A DNA stretch of 64,000 nt from Astragalus membranaceus (Eukaryota; Streptophyta; Magnoliopsida; Fabales; Fabaceae), in the NCBI GenBank assembly GCA_039519185.1, contig CM076846.1, positions 187,783,068-187,847,067 on the forward strand, read 5' to 3'. The notes beneath the pieces are model-generated. The model worked only from the letters and a program-made list of their open reading frames with translations. It had not been told where the DNA came from and did no database searches. The translations under genes were made by a program, and so were the position numbers. Below are positions 44,762 through 54,405 of this stretch, piece by piece. Every line of letters begins with the position of its first letter. Positions within the stretch are counted from its first letter, which is position 1.

Positions 44762-45818
44762 TCGTTCTTGTATGTTATCATCCATTGCTGAGGACGAACC
44801 ATATGATTCCCACTTATGCCTAGTGCATCATATTCTAAGTGGTGAAGATGGTCTCGGGTGATTCAGCTTGTCCCTTTTAAACCCTTTCAAAAACATTATT
44901 AGAACTACGTCGCTTTGATTCCCGTTTGGGATACGTAGGAGCGAGCCACGTCCTCGTCAAGCGCAACAAATAAAAATTCTTTTCATCTCCTTAAACCAAT
45001 CATTTTCATAAAACAAACAAAAATCATTTTCAAACCCATTGTTGCTAGTAGCTCATCAGAACCTCTGTTCGTTTAGCTATTAGTGACAATGTCCTTTTCT
45101 CCTAAAAATAATAAACGGTGATCCATCATAACCTTTGTTAGTTTGATCATCGTACAAATCAATCTCTTTCGAAAATCACTTTCAAAAAAGATAATAAAAA
45201 CGAGTTGTTATCAATAGTCCATCAGAACCTTCGTTCGTTTGACTAGCGGTACAACTCTCTCTTTTGAGTATTTAGTAGGTGATTCATCATAGCCTCTGCT
45301 AGTTTAATCATTTGCTAACGCTCGTCCTATTTCAAAAACTCACTAAAAAAGGATAAAAAAACAAAAACTTTTCAAAGAGACCCAAGAACTACGTAGCTTT
45401 GAATTCTCCATCGCACCGGGAGATACGTAGGAGCGGGCCATGTCCCGTCAAGCACTTCTTTCTAAAAACCCCTTTTTCCCCCCTTTCTCACCAAAAATAA
45501 AATTTCCAGTATGTTTTCTCATTCGTCTTCAAACAAGAAATAAATAGGCAAATCTAGGTATTTTTCAAATCAAACATTAAAACCACACATCTAATTAGAG
45601 GTTCCCTTTCGGTAGAAAGGACGTGCGCGGTGCTAACACCTTCCTCGCGCGTAATCGACCCCCGAACCTATATCTCTAGTTTTCAAAGACCATCTGCCTT
45701 ATCCAAAAGACCTTTTTTCAATGTTTTGGTCTTAAAATTAAAATATTGGTGGCGGCTCCAACTTTTTCCACGTTGTACATTGAGAAACCCCAAGCCGGGG
45801 ATTTTTCGGGGTGCAACA
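44762..45818 (+). repeat. Partial LTR 4 after a deletion junction
   Basis: It holds the last 1057 bp of the LTR. The internal region of unit 3 jumps into the LTR at the shared octamer TCGTTCTT (44762-44769), removing the rest of the internal region and the first half of the LTR. This LTR has no U3 or TATA box. It ends at CA 45818 next to the GCGGC target duplication. Confidence 0.92.
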
Positions 45819-45823
45819 GCGGC

Positions 45824-46178
45824 GGCGGGTAGGATGCTGATGAGGATGGCCTCGAGCTAGACACCATCTGATCCTGCAAGAACTTAAAGCGCTCCTCCAT
45901 GCGCTCCTCAGCTACCCTAGCCTGCTCCCGAATCGCCTGAATTTCCCGCTCACTTCGATCCCGAATCGCCTGAATTTCCCGATCGCTTTGCTGCTGCCGC
46001 TCGGCAATCTGACGCTGAGCCTCGCTCAGTTGCTGCGTCAATTGCCTAACCTCATTCAACTCACCAGCATTGGGAACATAATTGCGACCAGTCGAGGATC
46101 CAGAATGTGACTCTGATAGACTCGGAATAATGCTTGTTCGAAAAGCAGCCGGTCCAATACCACCTGATCCTACCAGAC
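45824..46178 (-). pseudogene. Coiled-coil part of CACTA tnpA-like protein
   Basis: On -, this encodes NEVRQLTQQLSEAQRQIAER followed by QSDREIQAIRDRSEREIQAI and EERMEERFKFLQDQM, a long charged coiled coil, then a Ser/Pro linker at the array boundary. It continues at 22124 in frame once the array is removed. Upstream the frame (RLVGSGGIGPAAFRTSI) runs into the end of the TNP2 frame with no intron or promoter between. This suggests an internal deletion that joined the two genes. The coiled coil suggests self-association; the role as repeat-binding TNPA is inferred. Confidence 0.65.
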
Positions 46179-46180
46179 GA

Positions 46181-47992
46181 TTAGTCTTTCGTTTTACCTT
46201 TCACGTTCATGACAGTGTTAAATATGTTGTCAAAAAAATTCTTCTCTATATGCATGACATCGAGATTGTGTCTCAATAGATTATCTTTCCAATAGGGAAG
46301 TTCCCAAAAAATACTTTTTTTTGTCCAATTGTGCCATTGTCCATAGCCATCTGGACGAGAAACAACACCGGCTACGACTTCCACAGGAGGGATATCCCTA
46401 ACATTATTCCAAACTTCCTCTGGTGTCAACTGACGAGGAGGTCCAGCTGTTTCAACATTTCCCTTGATGAACGCATATTTCTGCTTTCTAAATGGGTGAT
46501 CCATAGGTAAGAACCTACGGTGCGAGTCAAACCATGAAACTTTTCCTCCGTATTTAAGACTAAAAGCCTTTGTGTCAACCATGCAAATCGGACACGCCAT
46601 CTTACCATGTGTCCCCCATCCAGACAACATTCCATAGGCAGGGAAGTCATTTATGGTCCACATCAAAGCCGCCCTCATCACAAAATTTTGTTTGCGTGCC
46701 ACATCATAAGTTAAAACACCATTCCACAACCTTTTTAGGTCATCAATCAAAGGTTGCAAATAGATGTCAATACCAGCTGTTGGATTACTTGGCCCTGGAA
46801 TAATAGAATTTAAAAACATGTATGGTTTGGACATACACATTTCTGGAGGAATGTTGTATGGGGTAACAATAACTGGCCAACATGAATACGGTGTTGCCGA
46901 GGCTTGAATATATGGTGTGAAACCATCAGAGCACAAACCAAGCCGAACATTGCGCGGATCACTGGCAAAATCTGGATGAACACGATCAAAATGCTTCCAA
47001 ACTTCACCATCAGATGGGTGACGTAATTCACCAGAATTATTTCTATTTTGATGGTGCCATGTCATTTTACCTGCGGTCTCCATTGAAGTAAACATCCTCT
47101 GTAGCCTTGGAATAAGAGGCAGATAGAACATTGATTTTCGTGGAACCGGTTTGCCTCTGCTCATCCCTGATCTACTGACACGATAGCGTGGTTGTCCACA
47201 CAACTTGCATTCCGACAACTCTCCATCATTTATGCCAAACTCATTGTTATAATAGAGCATGCAACCAGACACACAACAATCAATCCTTTTAGATTTTAAG
47301 CCAAGCTTCGATACCACTCTTTTAGCTTCATAATAACTTTGCGGTAAACTCCCTCTAATGGGGGTTGCATCCAACATCATTTTGGTCATATATTCCATGC
47401 ACAACTCAGCAACATTAAATTGAGACTTAAGACCCAACAACCGAACACACATTGATAATTTTGAGTCTGTAGATCCTTCAAATATGGGTTTATTTGTCTC
47501 ACTCAAATACATGTAAAACCTTTGAGCTTCCTCATTTGGAACTTCGTCAGCATCTGGTTCTTCAAAATCCAAATTTACTCCAACAGCGTCAGATATCATT
47601 CCCTGATAAACATCTAACGGTTGTATTCCCCATCCTTCAGATGTCGTAGTCACTGGATAACTACTTGATGTGTGATCTACTACTTCAACCGGAACATTAA
47701 CCGCAGGAACTGCAGCTACCCCTGGCGCTCCTTCCCCGTGACGACTCCATGTCCAATAATTTGGCCTAAACCCATTATTGTACAAATGAAGTCTAACTTC
47801 ATGTTCATTTTTTATAGCTCGAAATGAACATTTCAAGCACGGACATCTAATACCGCCTTGTCGCCCAAATTCTTCATGATCAATGTACTTAGCACAAAAA
47901 ATAAACTCTTCTACTCCTTCTACAAAACGTCGTTTTACACCAGTTCTTCCAGGATACAATCGATCATACATCCAACAACGATCCATTTTCAA
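46181..47992 (-). pseudogene. CACTA TNP2-type transposase, C-terminally truncated
   Basis: This enzyme cuts CACTA ends. The 603-residue frame starts MKMDRCWMYDRLYPGRTGVK with the transposase-associated domain (C/H residues in FIFCAKYIDHEEFG and IRCPCLKCSF). The TNP2 domain follows, with LPLIPRLQRMF, MTWHHQNRNN, DPRNVRLGLCSDGFTP, GWGTHGKMACPICM and HNLDVMHIEKNFFDN. Family members run on for several hundred residues past this last motif. Here the frame stops at TAA shortly after, and the next sequence is the coiled-coil segment of the second gene, so the C-terminal part has been deleted. No stop or frameshift breaks the preserved part. The true start may lie in an upstream exon. Host of a MITE at 48236. 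Confidence 0.9.
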
Positions 47993-48235
47993 GAACTATA
48001 CGTATACTACACTACAATATAAATAAAATAAACTATCAATTACTTCATATTTTGATATATATTTATATATTACTCATTTTATTTTGATATTTCAATAAAC
48101 TACCAATTAATTACAAGCAACAGAATTAATTTTTTAATAATGTTTTATACAAATAATTTAAACATTATAAATAATAATTCCAAATTTAATTTTAAATTTC
48201 AATTTTTATAAGACAATATATGTTAATAAAATTTA

Positions 48236-48583
48236 GGCTAAATTATAGTTTTGGTCCCCCTATTTTCAAAAATTCAGACATTTGGTCCCCCTATTTTAAA
48301 ACTCAGACATTTGGTCCCCCAATTTTAAAAAATCAAATACATGTAGTCCAAAGAGGGACCAAATGTCTTTGATTTTTTAAAATTGGGGGACCAAATGTCT
48401 TTGATTTTTTAAAATTGAGGGACCAAATGTCTTTGATTATTAGCCATAAAAAACTGAAAATTCCTCCTGGGACTAAATGTCTTTGATTTTTTAAAATTGG
48501 GGGACCAAATGTCCGAGTTTTAAAATAGGGGGACCAAATGTCTGAATTTTTGAAAATAGGGGGACCAAAACTATAATTTAGCC
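48236..48583. mobile_element. Foldback MITE with 9-bp duplication
   Basis: The termini GGCTAAATTATAGTTTTGGT and the exact complement at the right extend inward as a long inverted repeat with GGTCCCCCTATTTT / AAAATAGGGGGACC. The 9-bp direct repeat TAAAATTTA lies at 48227-48235 and 48584-48592. Interior copies of GGGGGACCAAATGTC are repeated. Length 348 bp. It sits upstream of the CACTA transposase and is a Mutator-type MITE by duplication length. Confidence 0.92.
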
Positions 48584-48592
48584 TAAAATTTA

Positions 48593-49110
48593 TAAGTGAA
48601 CTTAATAAATAAGTTTTTTCAATATAAATTAATTTGTTTTATTATTGCAAACAAAATACTAAACAAAATTTTACTAAAAATAGTGAAGTAAGTAATATTT
48701 TATTAATTACTTTAACAACTAACCGTAGTGAAGAGAAGGCTCTGGCTTGAAGCTTATCCTGAACTCAAGCAGAGAGGAAAAAGGAGGAACCCAAACAATA
48801 CCTAAACAAAAAAAACAACACAATTAGTAACAAATTCATATTATTATAAAATAATTTAAAAACGAATATTAAAAAAAAATTAAAAACTAAAACTATTAAC
48901 TAATATCAAAAACATACCTTGAAGAAATTTCCCAATAAGAGCAGAAGACAATTCGTAGGGAGGAAGCGCTACACTTCAAAAACAGATTTAGTAGAAAAGG
49001 AGAGAATTTGGGAGAGAGTAAAAGAGAAATTTTAAGAAGAGAATGGGAGGATTGTTAGAAGTGTGAAGAATGAGAAGTGGGGAATGGATATATATAGGAA
49101 AAAGCAGCCC
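48593..49110 (-). other. Upstream region of the CACTA transposase
   Basis: AT-rich, no coding sequence recognised. It could hold a non-coding first exon or promoter; TATATATAGG near 49090 (read on - as CCTATATATA) is a candidate TATA box close to the repeats. Confidence 0.4.
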
Positions 49111-49114
49111 AACA

Positions 49115-49440
49115 GTCAAAAGGGATTTGCGGCGGATTCTGGAGGTTTGCGGCGGATTTTAAAATTCAATATCCGCGGGTTTTTTTTTTCGGTACTTTGC
49201 GGCGGATTCTGGAGTTTTGCGGCGGATTTTGAAATTTAAAATCCGCGGGTTTTTTAATTTTGGAGATTTGCGGCGGATTCGTGGTATTTTGCGGCGGATA
49301 TTCAAATCAAAATACCGCGCCTTTTTTTTAAAAAACACCAAATAATCCGCCGCAAAAGCTATAATCCGCCGCAAAGATCCGTCGCAAATTTTCAATATCC
49401 GCCGCAAATAACACAAATCCGCCGCAAAGTACCATTTTTT
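49115..49440. repeat. CACTA subterminal-type repeats, inner block
   Basis: At least 12 TTTGCGGCGGAT / ATCCGCCGCAAA motifs, mainly forward in the first half and reversed in the second, making a loose palindrome. A poly-A/T region follows at 49430-49740. A second block at 50580-50890 lies at the true right end. Confidence 0.85.
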
Positions 49441-49859
49441 TTTTAAAAAAAATTATTCTTTTTTTAAAAAAATTATTATTATTTTTAAAAAAAATTATTT
49501 TTTTTTTAAAAAATTATTATTTTTTTAAAAAATTATTATTTTTTTTAAAAAATTATTATTTTTTTTAAAAAATTATTATTTTTTTAAAAAATTTATTATT
49601 ATTTTTAAAAAATAAATTTTATTTTTTTAAAAAAATCGTTTTAATTAAAAATATATATTATTTTATAAATTTTTTTAATTATTGATAAAAAAATAAAATC
49701 CAATAACTAATTAGTTTTTAATTTAAAAAAATAAAAATTGGGAAAAGCAGTAAAATATTATCACCAAAAAAATATACATACAATTAATAAAATATTTTAA
49801 ACAAAAAAATAAAATAATTAAAAGCGATAAAAATTGGGAAAAACAGTAAAATATATATT

Positions 49860-50500
49860 TAATGTCTGCTACCCCTAAACGGAGACCTACGCCATTATCT
49901 TGATATGACACTCTCTTGAGCATTGTCGGCAGCAGCTCCATTACAGTGGCGTATGTCTCCATTTCTTTGTAAAGAAATTTCCACATTGTCGTGAACACCC
50001 CTTCATCTTTTTCGTTAAAAGTAACCCATTTATCAGCAAAAAGCTCCTCCTCATTATTTCACCACAAGTGACATATACGTTAATCAAACGCTCGGTATCA
50101 TCCTTCAACTTAACAGCCCGTCCTTGCAGTTCCTCAAACTTTCTATTTAGAGATTCAACCATATTTTCAAAATAGAAAGTTTCACAAGAAACCATCTTTT
50201 GAAAAGATGATTGAATCTCTAAATAGAAAGTTTGAGGAACTGCAAGGACGGGTTGTTAAGTTGGAGGATGATACCGAGCGTTTGATGAGCGTATATGTCT
50301 CTTGTGGTGAAAATAATGAGGATGAACTTTATGCTGATAAAGGGGTTACTTTTAACGAAAAAGATGAAGGGGTCTTCATGACAATGTGGAAATTTTTTTA
50401 CAAAAAAATGGAGACGTACGCCACTCTATTGGAACCCCGCTGCCGACAATGCTCAAGAGAGTGTCGTATTAAGAGATCGAGTGCCGTATCAAGAGAATGA
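49860..50500. repeat. Inverted duplication with roughly 300-bp arms (hairpin)
   Basis: The left arm (about 49880-50163) and right arm (about 50200-50490) are reverse complements of each other with scattered mismatches and a spacer of about 35-45 bp around 50164-50200. Each arm codes, outward from the centre, for versions of the same peptide: ESLNRKFEELQGR, then VKLEDDTERLMSVYVSCGE in the right arm. The arms look like an exon of a CACTA accessory protein copied and flipped. Transcription through it in either direction would give a long hairpin RNA. Confidence 0.9.
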
Positions 50501-50579
50501 GAGTATTGGTAGAGGTGTGAAAAAAGAAGAAGGGGAGAAGGGGTTTATATAGGTGAAACGAAGTCAAACGGTCAAAAGG

Positions 50580-50904
50580 CAAGATCCGCCGGAAACGGAA
50601 GTTACCGGCGGATTTAAGGGATTTGCGGCGGACATAAGGGATTTGCGGCGGACGGAGGTGCATTTGCGGCGATTAATTAAAAGCTCTTAAAAAAAAAACT
50701 GTGAACCAAAATCCGCCGCAAGAACCGTTAAATCCGCCGCAAAATCCAAGACGAATTTTAATCCGCCGGAAATGTCAATTTTTCCGCCGGTAACTTTGAG
50801 GCGGATTAATTCCGCCGGAAATTCGTAGATTCCGCCGGTAACTTTGCGGCGGATCTATATCCGCCGGAAACTCCTGGCCGGAAAAACCAATAATTCTTGT
50901 AGTG
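50580..50904. repeat. Right CACTA subterminal repeats
   Basis: GCGGCGGA / TCCGCCGGAAA motifs in both orientations up to the TTCTTGTAGTG end. Many copies here read CCGCCGG rather than CCGCCGC, a slight difference from the left end. Confidence 0.85.
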
Positions 50905-51014
50905 GACCTGCGTACAGTTTAGGCATGGCGCGCATAAACTATTATTTATTATTATTTTTGGGACTCTTTTTTTGAAAGTGACGAGTAACTGTCGGTTAAA
51001 ATTGGGTGTTCACA

Positions 51015-51553
51015 GTTGCCCCTCTGTACTTATTTTTTACTGGATAACACGCTGAACTAATCTTTCTTGTCATCTTGGTAAGAAATAAGTACACATATGA
51101 ACACCCATTTTAACCAGTGACTCATGGCGCGATAAAATAACATAAAAGGATAATTAAAGACAATGTCAGGGCGAGACCGATAGCAAAAAATTAAAGACAA
51201 TGCCAGGGCAGGACCATTAGCACAAAATTAAAGACAATGTCAGGGCGAGACCGATATCACAAAATTAAAGACAATGCCAGGGCGGGACCACTAGCATGAA
51301 AATAAAACAGTGCCAGAGCTGAATCGGTAGCACGAAAATTTTAAAAAAACAATGTCAGGGCTGAACCGGTAGCTTGAAAGTAAAATGCAAAGCCAGGGCG
51401 CGACCGGTAGCTTGCAGTGCCAGGGCGCGACCGGTAGCACAATAAAAAAAACAAAAACAATGCCAGGGCAAGACCGATGGCATTAAAAAAAGTGCAAAGC
51501 CAGGGCGCGACCGGTAGCTTGCAGTGCCAGGGCGCGACCGGTAGCACAATATT
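51015..51553 (-). repeat. Internal remnant of the outer LTR element: tandem repeats
   Basis: The first bases (51015-51027) read on - as a polypurine tract, AGAGGGGCAAC. From about 51150 to 51550 are some ten units of about 38-42 bp based on ACAATGTCAGGGCGAGACCG then ATAGCACAAAATTAAAG. The final pairs contain GCCAGGGCGCGACCGGTAGC. No coding sequence of gag or pol remains between the two LTRs. Confidence 0.8.
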
Positions 51554-52811
51554 GATAGTTTTAGGAGTCGCCACCCAATTTATTTAATAGGAAAATTGAG
51601 AAAAACATACTTTTAAAGTTATTTGGTTTGCGTAAACTAGATTGGATCCGGGAGTCGGTTATGTATAGGGAAGAGCGAAAACTTAATTCCACAGCACCCC
51701 TAAAACATCTGTCCGAAGACAGTTACCCTAAATTTGATTGTGCAACACATCATTAAGCTTAGAATTTTTTTTTACCCAAAAATAAATAAAGTAAAAAAAA
51801 AGAATCATTTAGAAATAAATAAAATAGGGACCAATTTAAGAAAAATTAATTTTGACTTGACGGGGAGGTCCCGCTCCTACGTATCCTCCGGTGCAATGAG
51901 GAACTCAACAGTCACGTAGTTCTTCCTGAAAAAGTTTGTTGGTTGGTTGATTTTATTTTTTGAAGGGGGTTTAAGATCAAAGCTGTACAGCTAAAGTCCC
52001 TTAAACCGGGATCGACAAGACGTACATCTCAGTCGGACCCATTTTTTTAGTTTTTTAGGAAAATAGGTGTTAAAGAAAAAGAATGATTATTTATTGGAAA
52101 AAAAAATTAATTTAGCTTCACGGGGAAGCCCCGCTCCTACGTATCTCCGAAGCGGAGAATCAAATGCTACGTAGTTCTTCTAGAAAATGTTTGTGTGTTG
52201 ACTGATCTTAATTTTTGAAAGGGGTTTAAGATCAAAGCCGTATAGCTAAAGTCTCTTAAACCGGGATCGCCAAGATGTACATCTCAGTCGAACCCATTTT
52301 TATAATTTTTATAGGTTTTTTTGTAAAAAAGAAAATTTATTCTGTGAAGAAATAATAAAGAGAAAAAAAACGAAAAAGGGGGTGAAACAGTAAAATGGGG
52401 GTGCAGTTAACCACGGGGAGTTGTATTATTAAAACTGGGGTGCAAGCAGTAGCCCATTCCAATTTTTAGAGGGCTGGTCCGTTTCTCCAAAGCAAAAAAA
52501 AACGTGGGCTTCAGAGGGGTGCGTGGTGTAGAATGCAGTGTGCAAGTAACAATCTGAATAAATAAAAGATGAAAGGACGAAAATGCCCCTGGGGTTCCCC
52601 ACTATAAAAACCAAACCCTAAAAATAGCAACCCTAATTCTCCTCTTTCTTCTCAACGACGCCCACACCCCCAAATAGCCAAATCCGATTTCTCTCCTCTC
52701 AAACGGCACACACCACCCCCCAAATCGTTCAACCCTAATTTTTCTCTCTCTCCCTCTCCTTGCGCCGTCTTGCTCTCTCTCCCTCGACCATGACTTTGTT
52801 CGCTTCCTCCC

Positions 52812-54405
52812 TGTAGCGACCGAAAAATCCGGGTGAGGATTCCTCGAAGGTTCAAAAATAAAGCCGCCACCAAAGTTTAATTTAAGGGCAAACATTGAAA
52901 AATCCCTTTTGGAATGGATAAGGGTCCTTGAGACCAGATAAGGGTTCGGGAGTCGGTTATGCGTGGGGAAGGTATTAGCACCTCACGACATCCTTCGTAA
53001 TGAAGGTTAGCTTCTAGCTAGTTGTAGGAAAGAATATTAATTTTGAAAATGTTTATTTTTACCCTTTTATTGTGAATTAAAAAGAAAGAAGAAAATTGAT
53101 ATTTTATTTAGGAAAATGATTATTTAGGAAAAGACTGAAAAAAAGTTTTTTATTAGTGCAATTGACAGAGGTCGGCCGCCCTCTACTCCTACGCATCTCT
53201 TGGTAGAGAATCAAATCACACGTAGTTCTTGGTAGAAAACTTTATTTGTTGGTGTATTTTATTTAGGGATTTTAGGACTCCTGAGTGATCAGTTCATTTG
53301 TCCTAAAATGATGACTAACCCGACTGTACAGTCTGCTTAGTCCCCTACTTTGTGAAAACGGAGTTTTTTGGAGTTCGGAAGATAGTTTGATGTGTGGTGG
53401 TTTGGTTCTATTTGAATAGGAGTTTTAGGACTCTTGAGCCGTACGGCTCATTCATCCTAGAACGCTGACTAACCTGTCTGTACAGTCGGCTTAATCCCCT
53501 ATTTTGAAAATTTGATTTGTGGGAAGAAATATGTTTGTGTTTATTTTGACTTAGAAATTATTTGTTTTAAATAGATATTTTAGGACATGATCCGTAACGG
53601 TTCATTAGTGACCTAAAAAGCAGACTAACCCGACTGTACAGTCGACTTAGTCCCCTATTTTTTTCTTGAAAATATTTCTTTATTTATGAGAGGAAAATGA
53701 ATATTTTGTTTTTGTTTTGAATATGAACGAAAAGTTAACAAAAAAGAACAAATGAAAAGTGCAACTAGTGAAAAATATTTATCATGAATATTTAAAAATA
53801 AACTAATTAAAAGAAAAATAAAAATAAAAAAAGGAGGGGGAGAGAGAGAGAGAGAGAGAGCGAGAGCTTCGCTAGGAGAGGGAGAGAATGTGTTCAGTGT
53901 TCTTGTTGAATCACTGCGGTGTGCTTTTCACTATGGACAGGGCCTCCTTTTATAGGTGAAGGGTTAGGTGAAGAGACTTGCTGGACAAGTTAACTTGTTG
54001 GGCAAGTTGGGCAAGTCGACTTGTTGGACAAGCAGCTTGTTGGGCCGAAGATTAATGCTACTGGCACCCCATTTTTATTATTTTCGTTCTTCTCTATTTT
54101 TTTGGATTATTCTTATTTTTGTATTTTTGGGCTTTTTGTATTATTTGGACACTTTATTGTAATATATATTTTTTATTTTCTGATTTTATTTCATTATTAT
54201 TTTTATGGCTTTTTGATCAAAATGACTAAATTAAGTCCAAAATACCGAACATAGGCCCATTTACTAAGAATTGGCCCAATTTAGACAAAATGGTCTAAAT
54301 TAAAACAAGACAACGCTCGAAATGTCGTTATCGTAATGATATGTACTTCTGACACGGGGGCTAAAACAATTGCGATAAATGATCGGACAAAATTGGGGTA
54401 TAACA
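52812..54405 (-). mobile_element. Solo LTR (minus strand) of a related family
   Basis: The ends TGTAGCGACCGAAAAATCC and GGGGTATAACA are flanked by the 5-bp direct repeat CTCCC at 52807-52811 and 54406-54410. On - it begins TGTTATACCCCAATTTTGTC, very like the array LTR start. It has a TATA box CTATAAAAGG at about 53958-53949 and one ACTACGT...GCGTAGGAG motif at 53185-53228. With one LTR and no internal region, it is a solo LTR of 1594 bp. A (GA)n run lies at 53835-53870. Confidence 0.9.

Larger units (their letters stand above)
22125..45818 (+). mobile_element. Tandem array of a Tat/Ogre-like LTR retrotransposon
   Basis: One insertion (5-bp duplication GCGGC at 22120-22124 and 45819-45823) contains four LTRs sharing three internal regions: LTR 22125-24410, internal, LTR 30757-33042, internal, LTR 39389-41674, deleted internal, and a partial LTR 44762-45818. 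The period is 8632 bp for the first two steps. LTRs begin TGTCATACCCCAATTTTG and end TCGGGGTGCAACA. Each is preceded by a polypurine tract (AAAGAGGGGCAGC) and followed by the primer site TGGCGACTCCGCTGGGG. Units differ at only a handful of bases I could find. The internal region keeps a frameshifted gag and a remnant of integrase; I see no reverse transcriptase, so the family is non-autonomous. Confidence 0.93.
21065..50904 (-). mobile_element. CACTA (En/Spm-type) transposon
   Basis: The ends are CACTACAAAAAAAGCTGG (left) and TTCTTGTAGTG (right), flanked by the 3-bp direct repeat GAC at 21062-21064 and 50905-50907. Both subterminal regions are packed with TTTGCGGCGGAT / ATCCGCCGCAAA motifs in both orientations, as expected for transposase-binding repeats. 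Its genes read on -: a TNP2-type transposase at 46181-47992, then a tnpA-like frame broken by the retroelement array. Without the array (23.7 kb) it is about 6.1 kb. The transposase is truncated, so it probably cannot move by itself. Confidence 0.95.
18118..51014 (-). mobile_element. 3' LTR of the 18118-55666 element, split by a CACTA
   Basis: The two pieces, 18118-21064 and 50908-51014, make an LTR of about 3.05 kb once the CACTA and its GAC duplication are removed. It is homologous along its length to 51554-55666: both have TTAGGAGTCGCC, two CTCCTACGTATC blocks, GGGGGTGAAACAG and end GGGTGTTCACA. Many differences between the copies show that this insertion is old compared with the array inside it. 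Confidence 0.75.

Noticed and set aside
22125..45818. CRISPR-like array because of evenly repeated AATCGATT units
   Set aside because: The repeats are 8-bp palindromes with variable spacing in a plant LTR promoter; no direct repeat/spacer pattern and no cas genes.
50207..50500. Independent 97-codon gene (MIESLNRKFEELQGR...)
   Set aside because: It is one arm of an inverted duplication whose other arm encodes the same peptide on the opposite strand; it reads as a gene fragment, not as a stand-alone gene.
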